64,000 nt of DNA from Posidonia oceanica (taxonomy: Eukaryota > Streptophyta > Magnoliopsida > Alismatales > Posidoniaceae). A program made the position numbers and the translations under genes. Below are positions 1-11,273 of the stretch, one piece after another. Location of the stretch: contig JAZBRS010000020.1 of NCBI GenBank assembly GCA_037176725.1, positions 83,150,001 through 83,214,000 of the forward strand, read 5' to 3'. The stretch's first letter is position 1. Each line of letters begins with the position of its first letter. Under the pieces are notes generated by a model that saw nothing but the letters and a program-made list of their open reading frames with translations, was not told where the DNA came from and ran no database searches.

Positions 1-430
1 TAGAAAGACCGATTCTCAAACATGTCGGGGGTGCCTAACACCTTCCCCGCATGTAATAGGAGTCCTTGCCCAGTCTTTTGGCCTGCAATGACAATATTGC
101 CCTTATCTTAGGCATGAGTCATATCATTTGCATTCATTTGCATCTGTTTTCTTTTGCATTGCTTTGCATTGCATCCTTTGCTTGGTTTTGCGTGTTAATT
201 CACGCATTTCCCCGATTTTCCTTGTCTTCCGATATAATAGACATGGTGGCAACTCTGAATTGTCTTATCTTCCTCTTTTCTTTCCTTTTTTTCCCTACTT
301 TAAGTGTTTTCGAGTTGAGCCTTCCTCCTCGGACATAGCCATTAATAGTGAACCTGATTCTTATCGGTGCACGCGAGCTTTTGGCAATGTGCATGGACGA
401 TCTGAACACCGGGATTACTACACCATGCAT
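1..430 (+). mobile_element. Tat-lineage gypsy LTR end and leader, copy A (fragment)
   Basis: This is the 3' part of a Ty3/gypsy Tat-type LTR with its leader, cut off by the window start. It shares an ordered series of blocks with 3206-3657: AAAGACCGATTC, then GTGCCTAACACCTTCCCC, GTAATAGGAGTCC, a GCAATGAC block, TAATAGACATGGTGGCAACTC (about 230-255), and GTGCATGGACGATCTGAAC near 390. The same blocks recur at about 49090 and 58135 inside a TSD-bounded Tat element, which is the basis for the family call. No coding potential was recognised. Confidence 0.6.
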
Positions 431-562
431 TCAAACCCAAGACACAGTGCCATTCCAAAAAAGGATACAAAAAACCCTAAAAATCCTAATCCCATGCATT
501 CAGATCCAAGACACTAGTGCCATTCCAAAAAAGGAGACAAAAAACCCTAAAACCTTAATCCC
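424..562. repeat. Two-copy 69-bp tandem repeat
   Basis: Two adjacent units start at 424 and 493 with CATGCATTCA. Both contain CAAGACAC, GCCATTCCAAAAAAGGA and ACAAAAAACCCTAAAA. They differ by a few substitutions and small indels. The unit lies directly after the shared Tat leader, where copies A and B stop matching. Confidence 0.75.
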
Positions 563-1440
563 ATCCCCATTTAAAATGAAAAAAAAGAAAGATCACATGA
601 AAGACAAGATCCTCAGCCCTCACTTCATCTTTCTTCTGCCAAGAGCCGACACCTCCTCCTCCTACACAGCCCCCAACCCACAGAAGAACACCCATACACA
701 GCACCTCCTTCTCTCCGGTTCACACCCTCCTTCCAAAAGAAAACAAACTCAGCCCTTCAACCTCCATCTCCCGACCTTCTCCAAAACCCAGACCTCAGCC
801 CTTTTCTTCCTCTTCCAGACCATCAGACCTGCCTTCCAACACCATCAAGCTGGCCCTCCAATACCATCAGAATACCTCCAGCACTCCACCTTCTTTAAGC
901 AACCCACAGGCCAACACAAAAGCACCTCTGCCCTCCAAACCCGTGCACCATACAGCCCCACATCATAACCAGAAGACCTCCCTTAGTTCTCCCTCACCAC
1001 CTCCAGAAGCTAGTAGAGAGAGAGGGCGAATCCGGTGAAAGCTACAGAGGAGAGAGGAGAGAGAAAACGTCCACAGAATTTATCGGAGCTCGCCAGACGT
1101 CCCCGTCGTGCGAAAAAGGTACTAAACACCTCCACTAGGTCCGCCTCACTCCCCTCTCCATCTCCATATCTTTTTTTTGCATTTAGACTCCTGTGCCGCC
1201 GCCAGTTCATTGCCGGAGTGCATCGTCTTCTTCAGCGCCGGTCGCCAGTGCAGCGAATGCAGCTGCCCGCCACTCCGCAGCGCCGCTTGGATGCCCCCAC
1301 GAGCTCCGCCGGATCTCCCGCGGGCCAGCCCCGCCCTTGCCACGCAGCTCCGCTGCCCAGATCGCCGCTACAGAGTCCCCTCCGACGAGCGCCGACCGTG
1401 GTTACTGTAGCATTTAGTGTTTTTTTAAATCATTAGTTAG
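563..1440. other. Pyrimidine-rich stretch, no gene recognised
   Basis: C/T-rich sequence with a GA-rich patch near 1015-1065. Open frames on both strands give only proline/serine-rich low-complexity translations with no domain. It may be part of a retrotransposon LTR or leader, given the Tat fragments on both sides, but nothing proves this. Confidence 0.35.
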
Positions 1441-2530
1441 GTTTTGCTTATTTTTCTCTTAACTTACTTATTTTACCAAATATTGCATTTGCTTCCTTCA
1501 GTTTAGCTTATTTACTTTTAGGCTCGGCCTTAGTTTAAGTTTCATTTAAATTTGAATTGAAACTATATTACATTGCATTAATTATCTGTTATTTCTTTTT
1601 ATTACATTTTAGTCCTTTTGTAGTTCAAATGTTTTAGTTTTTCTTTAGCTTTAGTCCTGTAACTTATTTTCTTTACATCTAGGTCCTATAGTTGATTAAT
1701 GTCATTTAATTTCATCTTTTTAGCTTATTACATTGCAATTATCTCCTGTATTTTATTTTATTTACACATCAGTTCTCTATTCAGTTGTTAAAATCATTTA
1801 AATCCTAAGTTTACCATACTGTATTGCATTTGTTATTCTGCACTTTGTTTTTATTACATTTAAGTCCTCTGCTTGTTGGACATATCATTTAGATTCATAT
1901 TTTACCTTATTGCATTGCATAAAACTCTTGTAGTTTGCATTATTTTCATTTTACTCCACAGACCATGCATGTATTCATTTAAATTGCATTTTTACCTTAC
2001 TGAATTGCATTTTAACCCTTGTACTTAGTTTAATTGCACATCAGTCCTCATACAGTTTATGCATCTCATTTAATCTGTATTTAAATCATATTGCATTACT
2101 AAAAAACACAAAAACTTGCTGTAATTGCACTTAAGTCCACATTCTGTGAATCAGTAGTTTAAATTTGCATATTTCATTACATATAAAACCCACAAATATC
2201 CTGAAATTGCATATTAGTCCTCAGAGCATTCATCTTTCATCTAATTTCTATTTCTTATCTTATTGCATCGCTAAAAAACCCATAAAGAAAATTTAATTGC
2301 ATTTTAGTCCTCCATGCATTTAAATGCCATGTTAGTTGCATTTTAAACCACATTGCATTGTTAAAAAGCCCAATAGTTTTCTGAAATTGCACATAAGTCC
2401 ATGTTTTCAACTTTTACAAGTTTGCATGCTTTCTTTGCATTGCATTTAGGCCCTGTAAGTTTTCAAAAACTGCATTTAGGTCATTTTCTTGCAATTTTGC
2501 ATGTATTCATCCTAATTAGCTTGCATTTGC
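1441..2530. repeat. Degenerate TTGCATTT...AGTCC repeats
   Basis: An AT-rich tract in which short blocks such as TTGCATTTNAGTCCT, CATTTAAAT and ATTGCATT come back roughly every 60 to 130 bp with heavy divergence (for example near 1600, 1740, 1850, 1915, 2030, 2120, 2200, 2300 and 2390). No coding region is visible. It is likely a decayed tandem array within a Tat LTR or leader. Confidence 0.5.
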
Positions 2531-2532
2531 AC

Positions 2533-2815
2533 TGTTTTGCTCATATTTGCATTGCTTTGCGTGTCCGCACCCTGTTTTGCTCATATTTGCATTGTTTTGC
2601 GTGCCCGCACCCTGTTTTGCTTACATTTGCATTGTTTTACGTGCCTGCACCCCGTTTTGCTTACATTTGCCTCGTTTTGCGTGCCCGCATCTTGTTTTGC
2701 TTGCATTTGCATTATTTTGCGTGCCTGCATCTTGTTTTACTTTCGTTTGCATCGTTTTGCGTACCCACTCTTGTTTTCCTTCGCTTTTGCACCATTTTGC
2801 GCGCCTGATTTCATT
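2533..2815. repeat. 40-bp tandem array
   Basis: Units begin with TGTTTTGC at 2533, 2573, 2613, 2653 (first base changed), 2693, 2733 and 2773, so the period is exactly 40 bp. Each unit holds a TTTGCAT core and a GCGTGCCCGCA-like block, with divergence rising to the right. Open frames here (Phe/Cys/His-rich) are by-products of the repeat. Confidence 0.85.
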
Positions 2816-3205
2816 TCTCGCACCGTTTTACGTATTTGCTCCTGTTTTCCTTTGCATGTCGCTTGCATGTGTATGGTTTTACTGCCGTTTTGTTTTATCG
2901 CTTTGCATTTGCATTTAGCGTAGTGATGTTTACTGCTAGTAGTTCTCACGAATCAAGGCTCGTCCTATTCGGAACGCTGACAGCGTAACTGAGCACATAG
3001 ATCGCACGTTTATTTTCTTTCCATGCATCATAACATTTAGAGCATGTATTCGCGCATGTTTATTTCAGCATACATGGCATTTAGGCATTTAAGCATTTAG
3101 GCATTCATCTGAGCACCCATAGCATAGGTATAGCATCCCTTATCCCTTGGACGTGCAGTTAGGCAATCATCATCGATATCTTGTAAATGCGAGCGAGAAT
3201 AGTTA

Positions 3206-3657
3206 AGAAAGACCGATTCCGGGCATGTCGGGGGTGTCTAATACCTTCCCCGCGCGTAACAGGAGTCCTTACCCTTTCTCTGGACACGCAATGACCGTTT
3301 TACCCTTATCCTTGGCATGAGTCACTCATTTTGCATAACATTGCATCCATCTGCATGTTTTCCTGTATTTCCTCGATTTTCCTCGTCTCCCGATTTAATA
3401 GACTAGGTGGCGACTCTCTTTTGTCTTATCTCTTTTATCTTCGCGTTTTCCCAGTGTTTTCGAGTCGAGTTTCTCCTTTGATTCACTACCGGCAGCGGCT
3501 TCTCCCCCTCTCACAACACGATCGCATCGCGAGCTATGGCTGCATGCGAGGCCCGCTGTGGGCTCCCGGGAAGAGGTCACACCCGCATATAGTGAACCTA
3601 GTTCCGATCCATGGGTTCGTGCATGGACGATCCGAACACCAGGATCGCTACAGTATC
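3206..3657 (+). mobile_element. Tat-lineage gypsy LTR end and leader, copy B
   Basis: The same ordered blocks as copy A occur here: AGAAAGACCGATTCC at 3206, GGGGGTGTCTAATACCTTCC, GCGTAACAGGAGTCC, then AATAGACTAGGTGGCGACTC near 3398-3417. The GGTGGCGACTC motif resembles the primer-binding motif usual in Tat elements. The block leads directly into a gag coding region, so this copy marks the 5' side of the retroelement remnant that follows. Confidence 0.65.
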
Positions 3658-3662
3658 CAAAG

Positions 3663-4555
3663 ATGCCTAAGTTTGATGGGACCACCAACCCACAAACCTA
3701 CATCATCCGGTTTCAAATGGAGTCAACCCCATACTTCCATGACTTAGGGTTCATCATCCACCTCTTCTTCTATTCATTGGAAGGTGAACCCATGGACTGG
3801 TTCCTTACCCTCTTCGGATATGATCTCAGCAGCTTCGACAATATCAGGGAGTGCTTCTTGACCAAATATCAACACAATATCGAGTCAAAGCCAACATTTC
3901 ATAACTTGAGCAGGGAGAGCATGAAGCTGGGTGAAGAATAGGTCACCTTTGCAAACAGATGGCAAGAAATGGCTGCCAAATCAGGCCTAGACATCCTAGA
4001 AAGACAAGTTATCCAGACACTGATTGCAAACACGACTGGACCAATAAAAAGGGGGTCGGCAAATGGATATTGCCCTTCTGTAACTACGCTCTACGAGGTG
4101 GCCGCCTCTGTGAAGGAGAATATGTATGAATTTCAGAAGACATAAGACAACACTAAGTCAATATGTTAAGTTGGGAAGCAGCGAGGTCAGCCTCCTCAAG
4201 ACTATCGGCAGAATAGCAACCACTCCGGGAGAAATGGCAACAATAGGGGCAACCACCGTCATGCAACTCCGCAACAACAGCCCAAGGGACCAAAGCGCAC
4301 AAGCTATCCTCCTATTCCGGTCACCTTGGCAGATATGTTTGTAGAAATGGTGGAAGCCCAGGCAATCAACCTCCCTCCTAGAAGACCTAAAGGAATAAAA
4401 TGCGACGGAGACAAATATTGCACGTACCACAAGAGACACAGACATAATTTGGAAGATTGTTACGTCTTTAAGGACATTGTCTACGATTGGGTCGAGAAAG
4501 ACATAATTGAGTGGGATGCGTTGATCGAGAAGGTTCGGAGGCGCCATCGAGTCTA
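3663..4555 (+). pseudogene. Tat-type gypsy gag, broken
   Basis: A retrotransposon gag (structural protein of the virus-like particle). The frame from 3663 opens with PKFDGTTNPQTY and continues through the typical gag core (W-F at about 3800, FLTKYQHN near 3858). A TAG at 3939-3941 breaks it, but the frame goes on with FANRWQEMAAKSGL. After a frame change the C-terminal zinc-knuckle-like piece follows at 4326-4555, with CTYHKRHRHNLEDC (C-x2-H ... H-x4-C). Protease and almost all of pol are absent downstream, so the element could not move by itself. The family call is secure; the exact Tat subfamily is not. Confidence 0.8.
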
Positions 4556-4734
4556 AAACCAGCCTCTCGAGCACAAGCCTCTACTAATGGAGGCCATACT
4601 AGGGGCAACCCCTCCTAATTATTGTAAGTAGACTTTATTTTTCTTGTTTTTCTTTATGCACAGAAAAATACCTAAATAAAACATCCTCTTCTTCCATATG
4701 ATAAAAAGTTTAAACTTAATGAGAAGGAAATTTT

Positions 4735-4895
4735 TCACCACACAAGCATGGGAATCTGAAACTGAATGGGACGGGCCATACTTGACGATTGAGGCATATC
4801 CAGGCAACACCTATTGATGGCCAAAGAAGATGGCACTAGACTTGAACATCCCTGGAATGCACTGCAATAAATGCTACCCTTGAGCCGCACACCAA
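4735..4895 (+). pseudogene. Integrase C-terminal tail of a gypsy pol
   Basis: A short + strand stretch encodes, with frame breaks, W-D/E-GPYL, an AYPGNTY-like piece and LEHPWNAL (around 4765-4870). This is the usual end of Tat-type integrases. It follows the gag by only about 180 bp, so protease, reverse transcriptase, RNase H and most of integrase are deleted. The join suggests an internal deletion derivative. Confidence 0.55.
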
Positions 4896-5585
4896 GCCAA
4901 TAGAATGCCCGTGCTTGTGAACTCACTGTTCCCGAAGCCTAGGAACCTTGCCTCTAACCTCACCTCACAAACACTTTGTGGGAAGGAAGTATCACTGATC
5001 CAACACTGAGACAGAGGCAGATTTTTATGAGTTCCCTTCCCAGTCCTTGAATAACAAGTCCACACACTTCCTATAAGTCGGACATGCTACCCTAGCATAA
5101 ATCTTAATAAATTGCAATTGGGTAGATGTCCAAAGCCAAGCTTAAAAGTGCAAAAGAGGGGAGTATACCAAATAAAAGAAGAGTGTTTTGGTCCATCAAT
5201 AAATGAATATTTATTGGCCGAACACTCAAAACGGGGGTGAAACCACTGATGCTTGCCAAAAGATCAAAGAAAAGAAAGGAAAAGAATGCAGCAAAGAAAC
5301 TGTCCATCAAAAAAGAGAGAGGAAAGATGGCAGCAAAGAAGCTGTCCAAGAAAAGAAGGCAACAAAGAAGCTGTCCATGTGTCAAAACCTCAAGATAAGT
5401 CACTACCTCCTTCCCCACACCGTGCACTACACACTTAGAGGCAAGGGCAGGAACCTAGGGCTAGGGGCAGTTAGGCGTCAAAGCAAGTCTGAAGCACCTT
5501 CCGGCTTGGGAATGCACAAGGGATTCAATTGTCAAGATTTCCACCCAAAAGTGTTAGTTCCCAACTTCAAGAAAGATTTTCCTTC
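4896..5585. other. Retroelement 3' untranslated stretch with short GA-rich repeats
   Basis: No domain was recognised. At about 5285-5385 a GCAAAGAA(A/G)CTGTCCA block is repeated three times at 30 to 45 bp spacing, giving a lysine-rich low-complexity frame. The position after the integrase tail fits the region between pol and the 3' LTR of a Tat element. Confidence 0.4.
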
Positions 5586-5830
5586 TCGAAAGAAAAAAAA
5601 AACAAAAAACAAAAAACAAAACAAAACAAAAAAAATCCAAAAAAATCAAAAGAAATAGAAAGCAAAAGCCAAAAAAAGAAAAGAAAATCCAAAAATAAAA
5701 GCTCAAAAATCCAAAAACATAGAAAAGCAAAAAAACTAGAAATAGAAAAGCTCAAAAATTCAAAAAAATAGAAAAGCCAAAAACCAAAAAAGCTCAAATC
5801 CAAAAAATGAAAAAAAAATAGAAAAATAGG
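5586..5830. repeat. A-rich low-complexity tract
   Basis: About 245 bp made of runs of A broken by short AAATCC, AGAAAAGC and CTCAAAAATCC words. Open frames on both strands are lysine-rich or phenylalanine-rich artefacts. Confidence 0.85.
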
Positions 5831-6129
5831 GTAAAATCTACTGAACCAAAGCCACCACACGAAACTGATAACAAGTGTGGCCTATGATACAAAAATCTAG
5901 GGCATTAGCGACTCCGTGTCGTATTTTGACCTCTCCTATTCAGGACAGTCACTTGGTATCCACTTACGAGTCGATACCATCTTCATTTAGACAACAAATT
6001 TGAAGCCAGATTTATTATCCTCCACCCAAGTTTATTTCATGCAATATATGTATATATTTGCTTATTATTCTTCCTTAGACTAGGAGCAAGGGGCACCCTA
6101 GATGGTCTAACAAGTTTTTTGAGCTTCTT

Positions 6130-6480
6130 TGCAGGAAGTTACTGACATATGTTGGACGCTAAAAAACATTATGTCTTACATTGGACGCTATCAATTACAA
6201 CGTCTAACGCAGTCAAAAAAAATAAAAAAAATAAAAGAATTCATAAGACGCTATAGGTTACGTCTTACGTTGGACGCAGAGATAGTTGCGTCCAACACTT
6301 TTCAGCGACTTAAGTTGCTGAACTTCGCTGAGGGCCCTCCAAATCTATGAACAAAATGCGAAACCAACTTCTACCAGTTCCAGAAGCTTCTACAAGTTGA
6401 AATACACGTGTGGGCATTGGTTTCATATTTTTTGGACCTCCAGGCTATCCAGAATCACCTGTTGTAGTTTGCATTAAGTT
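6130..6480. repeat. GACGCT palindrome block 1
   Basis: Several imperfect inverted repeats built from GGACGCT/AGACGCT and ACGTCT/TGCGTCC occur at 6152-6300, followed by CAGCGACTTAAGTTGCTGAA and CTTCTACAAGTTGAAAT. The same order of blocks is found at 10250-10510, so the two are copies of one segment. They flank the antisense PMD gene on both sides. Confidence 0.65.
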
Positions 6481-7014
6481 ATTAACTTATTAATACGCCA
6501 ATGGCTGTGGAAATCAGAATTAAAGCTCGCAGGTGAAATCTTTCTTCATAACTCTGTCATTTGTATATTATTACACGTGAATAAGCTTGTTTCAAGTTAA
6601 TTTGAATTAAATACCATTATTTGGAGGTGCTCCCTCGGTTATTGGTTATTTTAGTTCATTTTAAACTCAAAGAAAGGTAAAGAAAAAAAATATCTGACAA
6701 GTTTGCTAAGTGTGCAGAAAATCTTTTATAAATGTAAGTTTCCTACAAAATCACTGGGGCATACCCCTGAGGTACGAGTGCTGACAAGTAAAAAAGAAAA
6801 CAACAATAGCTATGGGGCGCTCTCCCCCTCACCCTTAGGAGCTGAAGGGGGAGCCGAAGGAGGAGCAATCGGAGGCTAAGCTGGCTAACGTGTCAAACCG
6901 CCTGAAGAAGCCTGGGACGCGGCTTGAGACCCCCCAACCGATAGACGACGGCTGCTAGAGCGATGCCTCGACACGGACAATGGAGGAACAAGGACTGGGC
7001 AACTGATGGAAAGA
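6481..7014. other. No gene recognised; downstream flank of antisense PMD gene
   Basis: AT-rich up to about 6800, then GC-rich and similar in composition to the PMD exons. The GC-rich part would be the 3' untranslated end of the minus-strand gene. No domain is visible. Confidence 0.4.
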
Positions 7015-10000
7015 CTACCGCGCTCGGTAATGCATCACCTCGCTCTCAAGCTGAGATGTCATAGCACGACCCATTGCTAGTTTCTGCAAGAAAGGACAGA
7101 AAAGAAGCATCAATCCATTATCATAAGCAGGGATGTGAATTTAAAAGGGAAGAAGAGCGAGTTATACCTCCTGAGCCGCCTCTAGCTGCCTCTTCAGCTC
7201 AGCAACCTCTACAGCTGAACCAGTTGCCGGTGGGGCTTGCTGCTGCACAGCCAGCCGAGCAATCTCAGCATCCCTCTCCTCCAAGGCACGGAGGCACTCC
7301 TCGGCAAGCCAACGTACCTCCTCCAGCTGCTCCTCAAGGCATAAAGCACGCTTCGAGGCACCTGCCGTAGTCCGCTCCAGCTCCTGAACCCGTGCGTCCT
7401 GAAGAGCAAGCTGGGAAGCCAGGTCACCAGCCCGATGGGATAGCTCCTGCTGAAGATCATCAATCTGCAAAAGCCAGGGCCACAGTCAGAATTGAATGAG
7501 AAATATAAAAGGAAAACATGCTGCTATACTTACCATGCCCAGAAGACGGGAGATCTCCTCAGCATGATCCGATGGAAGGGCAGAATTGGTCGAAGGCTGC
7601 AAAAGCAAAGACTCATGGTTAGCACAGCTTTCAAGGAAACAATTATGCTATAAAAGGAAATGCAAACCTGAGAGGCAAAAGCCCGTAGACGCTCGACCTC
7701 CTCAGTCAGCTCAGCAATGCACCTCACCAGGTCACGCTCACGCTGGCTGTACTCATCAGTGGTCCTCAACTGCAAGGGGCAAGTTCCAAACATGATTAGC
7801 TATCAAATATAGATGTCACAATTGGAAGCAAAATGTGCAAAAACTTACTGCAATCTCCATTTGTACCCAATGGGAGCGGACAAACTCCTGCAACTCACCC
7901 ATTGTCATTGCCGCCACGTCAGGAGCAGTATCCCCCATAGGGAAGTCCAAACGGCCGAGGAAGTGAGACCGATGGAAGATCATCAAGGTGGAGAACTCAG
8001 TGTCCATCCACTCGGCCCAAGCAACCTCGTTCTCCGCTGTGGCGTCTGCTGGAGTAGGTGAGCCACCACGAGCCCAATCCAGAAGCTGTGAGCCGTAGAC
8101 GTCGACCCAGTGGTGTGCACGACCGCCTCCACCTCGAGTCTCCCGCCAGACTCGGAAAGGAGAAGCCAGGGGTCATACCTACCGACACCCCAATTGGTGG
8201 AGTGCTCGGCTGATCTACTGGAAGTGGCAATGGATCCAGTAGTGGATCCAGATGTCCCAGTCAAAGATAGCTCAATCACGAGCTATCTCGGGAACGTCCT
8301 CGTGCTCCCCCTCTGAGTATGGATGCCAGGTCACCTAAAACAAAAAAAAGGAGTGTCAGATCGACAAGCATCAAAATGGAAAGGATAAATACATAAAAAA
8401 GCTAAAAGCAGATTACTTGGGCCGGGACAAGCAACTCAAAGAGGAGACGGCCAACATAGCGGTTGACATCCGCAGACTTCGGAGTCGGCTCCGCGTCAGC
8501 CCAGAATAGCCCCTGAGCGAAGGGCACGCCTGTCGGAGGAACCGAAGGAGGGGTGGGCCGTAGGAAAGTAAAATGATCCCACGCCCACATCTGCATAAGA
8601 CACAAGTTCCAGTCAGTCAATCATATCAGCAATATTAACCAAAGGAAAATGCCATTTTACCTAGAAGAAAGGCAGGTTCCCGCTTAACTGGAAAGAACTG
8701 CCGTCTGAAAAGCGGAAAAGAACTGAGTACAAGTGGGCCAAGCTAGCCGCTCCCCACGCGTACTTGCCCACTCGGTCTAAATCAGAAAGTAGAGGCAAGA
8801 AGACCGCTAAAACCCTCAGAGCAGTGTGGCAAAACAACACATCTCCAAACAGAACAAGAAGAAAAGCACGGAGCTGCTGATCGGCGTCCTCCCCAGGCTT
8901 CGTCGCCATCTCTCGAGAGTCCTCGACCCGGTGCACCGTCGAGGAAGTAACAAAGAGGCGCGGCTGGTACATGTCAACCCTAGTCCCAACAAGCGCCGCC
9001 ATCATAGAGGTATAGTCGAAGCGCACCGAGCCAGTCACCGTCACCCGTTAGACAGGCCATGTCCTCCAGTGAAAGAAAGAACTTGCCTACTCTCGTCACC
9101 ACTGAGCTAGTTCGATGATTATACCTCTCGGCGACCGACTCTAGGAACATTGGTCAAATCGGGAACTCCGAGATGGACAAGAAGTGTCTGAATCCATCTG
9201 TCGAAGCCACTTGTGCTGAAAAGGCACCAACATCTGGTAGCACCTGAGGGTCTGACCCCAATGGTAGCGCACAACGGCGGGAGCCCGGCTCTGTAAAAGG
9301 AAGAAGAATTGTCAGACCAAGTTCACAAAAAAAAAAATTGAAATTGAATGGGAAATGTGGTTACCTGTCCCCTGGCTGCCAATGCAGCTACCGCAAGCTC
9401 AGCCCAAGCCGCATCGCTGCACGGTCCCGATACTTGCACCTCGTCGCGGGGTATGTGAGCCCGCGTAAAATCTGGAGGAGCACCAGCATCGCCCTCTGCC
9501 TCCCGTCGAACAAAGTCGAGGATGTTCCTGTACCAGGCGTCATCCTCAACCATCCCAGCAGCAGTAGCAGGCCCCGCCTCGGAAACCACCTCCTCCGACT
9601 CCTCTGAATCCTTGACCGAAGGAATGAATGACTCCGAGCCTGAACTCCCGGAGCCGCTGGTGTCTGCAACTGGAGTCGTATCTGGAGTCGCCCCCTTAGC
9701 CAGTAGTGGGCCCTCTACAACCATCTCTGGAGCCCTACGGACCTCCACGCCTTCCTATGCCTCGGTCCCAATTGTCGGCGCCTCCTTCGTCATCTCGACT
9801 GTCTCCGGCACCCTCACCGGAGTTGGCTCAGACCCACTGGACGTCGACGGACCCTCCCCCCTCCATGCCAACTTTTTGGGCCTCATGTAGGACTTACCGA
9901 ACCACGGCATCAACTACAAGAGGAGGATCCAATAGCATTTTGTAACATATTCAGGGGAAGAAGAAGGAAAAGGGGAGAAGAGGAAAGCTTACCACCACCC

Positions 10001-10106
10001 ACAGTCGCCCCTCGTCGCTGGAACAGCCGGTCGCAGTGGCCGCAATCACCTGCAAACGCCGTACACGCCGCTCTACGGCAGCCCGTGCCCTAGCCGCTGG
10101 CTGCAT
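7015..10106 (-). pseudogene. Plant mobile domain (PMD/MAIN-like) protein with C-terminal coiled coil, antisense in a Tat element
   Basis: Minus-strand exons with GT-AG borders: 10106-9993, 9913-9365, 9290-8661, 8590-8417, 8334-7849, 7769-7668, 7596-7534, 7464-7168, 7083-7015. They sum to 2484 bp (about 827 residues). The start is the ATG at 10106; an ATG at 9910 is an alternative. The middle exons carry PMD signatures: FLESVAERYNHRTSS, KYAWGAASLAHLYSVL, then MWAWDHFTFLRP. Exons 6-9 encode a heptad-like, Glu/Leu/Arg-rich coiled coil ending SEVMHYRAR and TAG. The frame is broken by stops near 9755, 9155 and 8270, frameshifts near 9245 and 9050, and a TAG at 8661-8663 that replaces the expected last exon codon CAG. 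PMD domains are known in host MAIN/MAIL1 proteins and in transposons. Here the gene sits between an integrase tail and an LTR start, on the opposite strand, so it is probably an extra antisense gene of the element. Confidence 0.72.
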
Positions 10107-10239
10107 GGAGTGCCGCTCACCGCCTCACGCCGGAGAAGCTCGAAGATGGAGGAGAGGCTGCTGTCACCGGAGAAGAAGAAGAAAGAAGTTAAGAACGGGA
10201 AAATAAGGAGGCTAGGGGAGCACACTGTGTTAAAGGGCC

Positions 10240-10560
10240 CCGAGTTGTAAGACGCGAGTACTACTACATCTTACGTTGGATGCTAAAAATGTCAGCGTCC
10301 TACATCTAGTGCACTCCTTAGGCATTAGATGCTACGATTACGGCGTCTTACGTTAGACACTGATAAATATAGCATCCTACGCTTCAAAGCAACTTAAAAT
10401 GCTGAACGTCGCTAGAAAGCCTTCAAATCAATTTTCTTCCAATTCTAGAGGCTTTTACAAGCTAAAATGCACATGGGGATGATGGCTTCATAATTTTTGA
10501 ACTTCTAGACAGCCCAGAATCTCCGACACATGATCAGAGAAACTTGACCAATGTGATTAG
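10240..10560. repeat. GACGCT palindrome block 2
   Basis: Blocks TTACGTTGGATGCT...AGCGTCC, GCGTCTTACGTTAGAC, then AAAATGCTGAACGTCGCT and CTTTTACAAGCTAAAATGCAC follow the order seen at 6130-6480. This is a diverged copy of the same segment. Confidence 0.65.
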
Positions 10561-10830
10561 TGGACCTATCACAGGTCATAGGATGACGGTCTCTATCGAG
10601 AGTGCAGGCAACGTTCGATGAAAAGACACCTGATAATGACAAATTGCAATCAAAATAAAGCCAACGTAGCTAGCAGAGAGGAGGTCAACCCCCTTTGCCC
10701 AACACTTGGGAATATCACGGACCTCTCGCTCACTAAATTACGTGTCATAGGACGACGGTCCCCATAAAGAGTGCAGGCAACACTCGATGAAAGGGAACTT
10801 GACTATGATGAATTGCATCCATGCATGTGT
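10561..10830. repeat. Two-copy ~173-bp duplication
   Basis: GTCATAGGATGACGGTC at about 10576 and GTCATAGGACGACGGTC at about 10744 each lead into AGAGTGCAGGCAAC(A/G)(C/T)TCGATGAAA. The period is near 170 bp. It belongs to the untranslated part of the Tat element. Confidence 0.7.
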
Positions 10831-11273
10831 CAGTCCGCCCTTGATAATGAGAAAATTCCAGAGCCATCCCGGTATACAAATCAAAGCAGGCAATGACAGA
10901 GGAACCTCATTATCAGGGGTCATGCATTGCATATCATGACCACCTCCCTTGCATCCCCGCCAGCATGCATCCATGCAAAGTGCACTACATTGCATTCGTA
11001 TTCGGTGGTCGGAGACTTTCACTACCATCTCTCCAATCCTCCCTAAACTTCCTCGCCCCACTGCCGGTTGTCTTTCCAAATATTTTTAGACTCCCTCACC
11101 CAAGAGCCGGTTGTCTTTTCAAATTCCCCTTTAGAATACCTTGTTTGACCCTTTCGGGCAACGCCCCTGGCTGTGTCTTTTTATTATCTCAGCTTTATCC
11201 CTTTGGGCAACGCCTGAAGTCGTGCTTTTCAGTTTGACCCCCTTAGGCAACGCCTAAGGCCGTGTCTCAGTTC

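Noticed and set aside
348..1436. Pro/Ser-rich frames of 130-206 codons
   Set aside because: Pyrimidine-rich composition explains them; no domain, and frames on both strands are equally open.
2401..2949. Overlapping long frames rich in Phe, Cys, His and Leu
   Set aside because: They arise from the 40-bp TGTTTTGC tandem array read in three frames (40 is not a multiple of 3, so similar peptides appear in each).
5203..5860. Lys-rich and Phe-rich frames
   Set aside because: Products of A-rich low-complexity DNA.
9323..10106. Short + strand frames of 79-122 codons opposite the PMD exons
   Set aside because: Shadows of the GC-rich minus-strand exons, with no domain of their own.
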